6,168 nt of DNA from contig JAGOCT010000115.1 of assembly GCA_017998585.1 (NCBI GenBank), positions 1-6,168 on the forward strand, in the 5' to 3' direction. This DNA is from Candidatus Cloacimonadota bacterium (lineage in GTDB: Bacteria; Cloacimonadota; Cloacimonadia; Cloacimonadales; WRIO01). Below, one piece after another: positions 5,390 to 6,168 of this stretch. Position numbers and translations under genes: made by a program. The notes below the pieces were generated by a model. The model was not told the origin of the DNA. It saw nothing but the letters and a program-made list of their open reading frames with translations, and ran no database searches. How positions within the stretch are numbered: the stretch's first letter is position 1; each line of letters opens with the position of its first letter.

Positions 5390-5705
5390 CTTCAGTTACA
5401 AAACGATAAACTTTTTCATCAGGTTTTTGCATTCCATATTTTTCTCTGGCAATTTTTTCTATTGCCTGAGGATCATTCTCCAGTTTTTCGTTTTCTTTTT
5501 GTAGTGCCAGATTTTCTTTATGCAAAAGAGAAACCTCATTTTTAATATTGCTTAAATCATGACGTGCAGCGATCCATTTGATCAAACTAAAATCATTTAA
5601 TACCAGCATATCGATAAATAAATAGACAATGACTAGCTTCATAAACAGATTGAAGACCTTCTTAAAAGCTTTGCTATGATTTGATAACGTATGTATTGCT
5701 CTCAT
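5385..5705 (-). CDS. Septum formation initiator family protein (DivIC/FtsB-like)
   Basis: A 106-residue bitopic membrane protein of the divisome. In characterised bacteria FtsB/DivIC pairs with FtsL and FtsQ/DivIB to activate septal peptidoglycan synthesis. A short cytoplasmic N-terminus (1-17, basic) is followed by one membrane helix (about 18-37, rich in L/V/I/F). A coiled coil comes next (about 50-77, with heptad-like LLHKENLALQKENEKLE), then the family signature DPQAIEKIAREKYGM (78-92) and a short tail ending KVYRFVTED. Length is typical. AGGAG lies 5 nt before ATG 5705 (5711-5715) and overlaps the stop of the upstream MBL gene; the intergenic gap is 8 nt, so the two are probably cotranscribed. 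FtsB and DivIC cannot be separated from sequence alone, hence no symbol. Confidence 0.9.
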   Translation of the reverse strand: MRAIHTLSNHSKAFKKVFNLFMKLVIVYLFIDMLVLNDFSLIKWIAARHDLSNIKNEVSLLHKENLALQKENEKLENDPQAIEKIAREKYGMQKPDEKVYRFVTED

Positions 5706-5710
5706 TAGAA

Positions 5711-5715
5711 CTCCT
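5711..5715 (-). promoter_or_regulatory. Shine-Dalgarno site of the septum protein gene
   Basis: AGGAG on the minus strand lies 5 nt before ATG 5705 and shares bases with the TAG stop (5714-5716) of the MBL-fold gene, consistent with coupled translation. Confidence 0.7.
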
Positions 5716-6168
5716 AAAGATTAAAGATATAGACACCTTGTTTGACAAAATCAAGATCATCTGTTGTTACTGCATTCCCTGAAAGATAAACGATTTTCTC
5801 AAAAAGTGAGCAAAAACTTTTACAATCAGATATACTGATATTGACACAGTCGGTTTTGTAATGCATTGGAAAAATGATTTTGGGATTCAATTGATCACAA
5901 AGCACTTTTGCTTCTTTATAATCAAGCGTATAAGTCCCTCCTACAGGTATCATTAATACATCTATCTTTCCAATGGATTCAATCATTTCAGGGGTTAAAA
6001 CATGTCCAAGATCGCCACAATGTAAAAAATTTAAACCTTCTGCGGATACTCGAAAAAGGATATTCTCTCCCCTTTTTTCCCCATGTACTTCATCGTGAAA
6101 AGCCTTAAATCCCTCAACTTTAAAATCACCTATCTGATACTGACCAGCATTTATTAACTTTTCGAAAT
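5714..6168 (-). CDS. MBL-fold metallo-hydrolase, C-terminal part (5' end outside window)
   Basis: The reading frame is open from the window edge to TAG at 5714-5716, giving the last 150 residues. An internal Met at 5986 is not the start, because family motifs lie upstream of it. Visible blocks, numbered within this fragment, are AFHDEVHGEKRGENILF (22-38), HCGDLGH (49-55), VLMIPVGGTYT (70-80) and IFPMHYKTD (98-106). These are typical of the UlaG-like/UPF0173 branch (Lactamase_B_3 type) of zinc-dependent hydrolases. The metal ligands D52 and H102 are present; the N-terminal HxHxDH motif must lie outside the window. The substrate is unknown: characterised relatives act on L-ascorbate-6-phosphate or other small phosphorylated or amide compounds, but most members of this branch are uncharacterised. 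It lies 8 nt upstream of the septum gene. The last 45 residues are less typical of the family. Confidence 0.87.
   Translation of the reverse strand, partial: FEKLINAGQYQIGDFKVEGFKAFHDEVHGEKRGENILFRVSAEGLNFLHCGDLGHVLTPEMIESIGKIDVLMIPVGGTYTLDYKEAKVLCDQLNPKIIFPMHYKTDCVNISISDCKSFCSLFEKIVYLSGNAVTTDDLDFVKQGVYIFNL

Noticed and set aside
5908..6108. 66-codon plus-strand open frame
   Set aside because: It is antisense to the conserved MBL-fold motifs and has no supporting ribosome site or homology.

Overview
All nine genes in this AT-rich window lie on the minus strand, so the sequence is best read from high to low coordinates. The content suggests a Gram-negative-type fermentative bacterium. It encodes the start of a gingipain-type (C25) secreted peptidase, a Clostridium-like phosphate butyryltransferase, a short RpoD/RpoS-type sigma factor without region 1.1, and a multi-LysM M23 peptidase. 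This mix fits Candidatus Cloacimonadota (the Cloacimonas group: amino-acid fermenters rich in C25 peptidases) or a neighbour of the Bacteroidetes. The phylum is inferred from gene content only; no rRNA or other marker is present.

Right part (6168 to 5385): the C-terminal 150 residues of an MBL-fold hydrolase, followed 8 nt later by a DivIC/FtsB-like septum protein. A gap of about 170 nt without a gene follows (5215-5384). It holds three inverted repeats, one of which encloses a good sigma-70-type promoter (TTGACA-N17-AATACT).

Centre (5214 to 679): a tightly packed apparent operon of acylphosphatase, LysM(x6)-M23 peptidase (26-nt overlap with the acylphosphatase), an HspR-like MerR regulator (11-nt gap), a sigma-70 factor (2-nt gap, its Shine-Dalgarno inside the regulator gene), phosphate butyryltransferase (62-nt gap) and rlmH (2-nt gap). 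The order septum protein, LysM/M23 protein, sigma factor recalls the E. coli ftsB...nlpD-rpoS region. As in E. coli, a promoter-like sequence lies inside the LysM/M23 gene. Here it is a perfect TTGACA-N17-TATAAT, about 0.7 kb upstream of the regulator-sigma pair.

Left part (678 to 1): a 71-nt spacer with a TATAAT element, then the first 202 codons of a signal-peptide-bearing C25 peptidase that runs off the window.

Three starts were chosen at internal ATGs because of the Shine-Dalgarno position or family length: phosphate butyryltransferase at 2048, sigma factor at 2974 and acylphosphatase at 5214. No tRNA, rRNA, CRISPR array, insertion sequence or convincing terminator was seen. The most interesting part is the cell-wall peptidase / HspR-like regulator / sigma-factor module and its candidate internal and upstream promoters.
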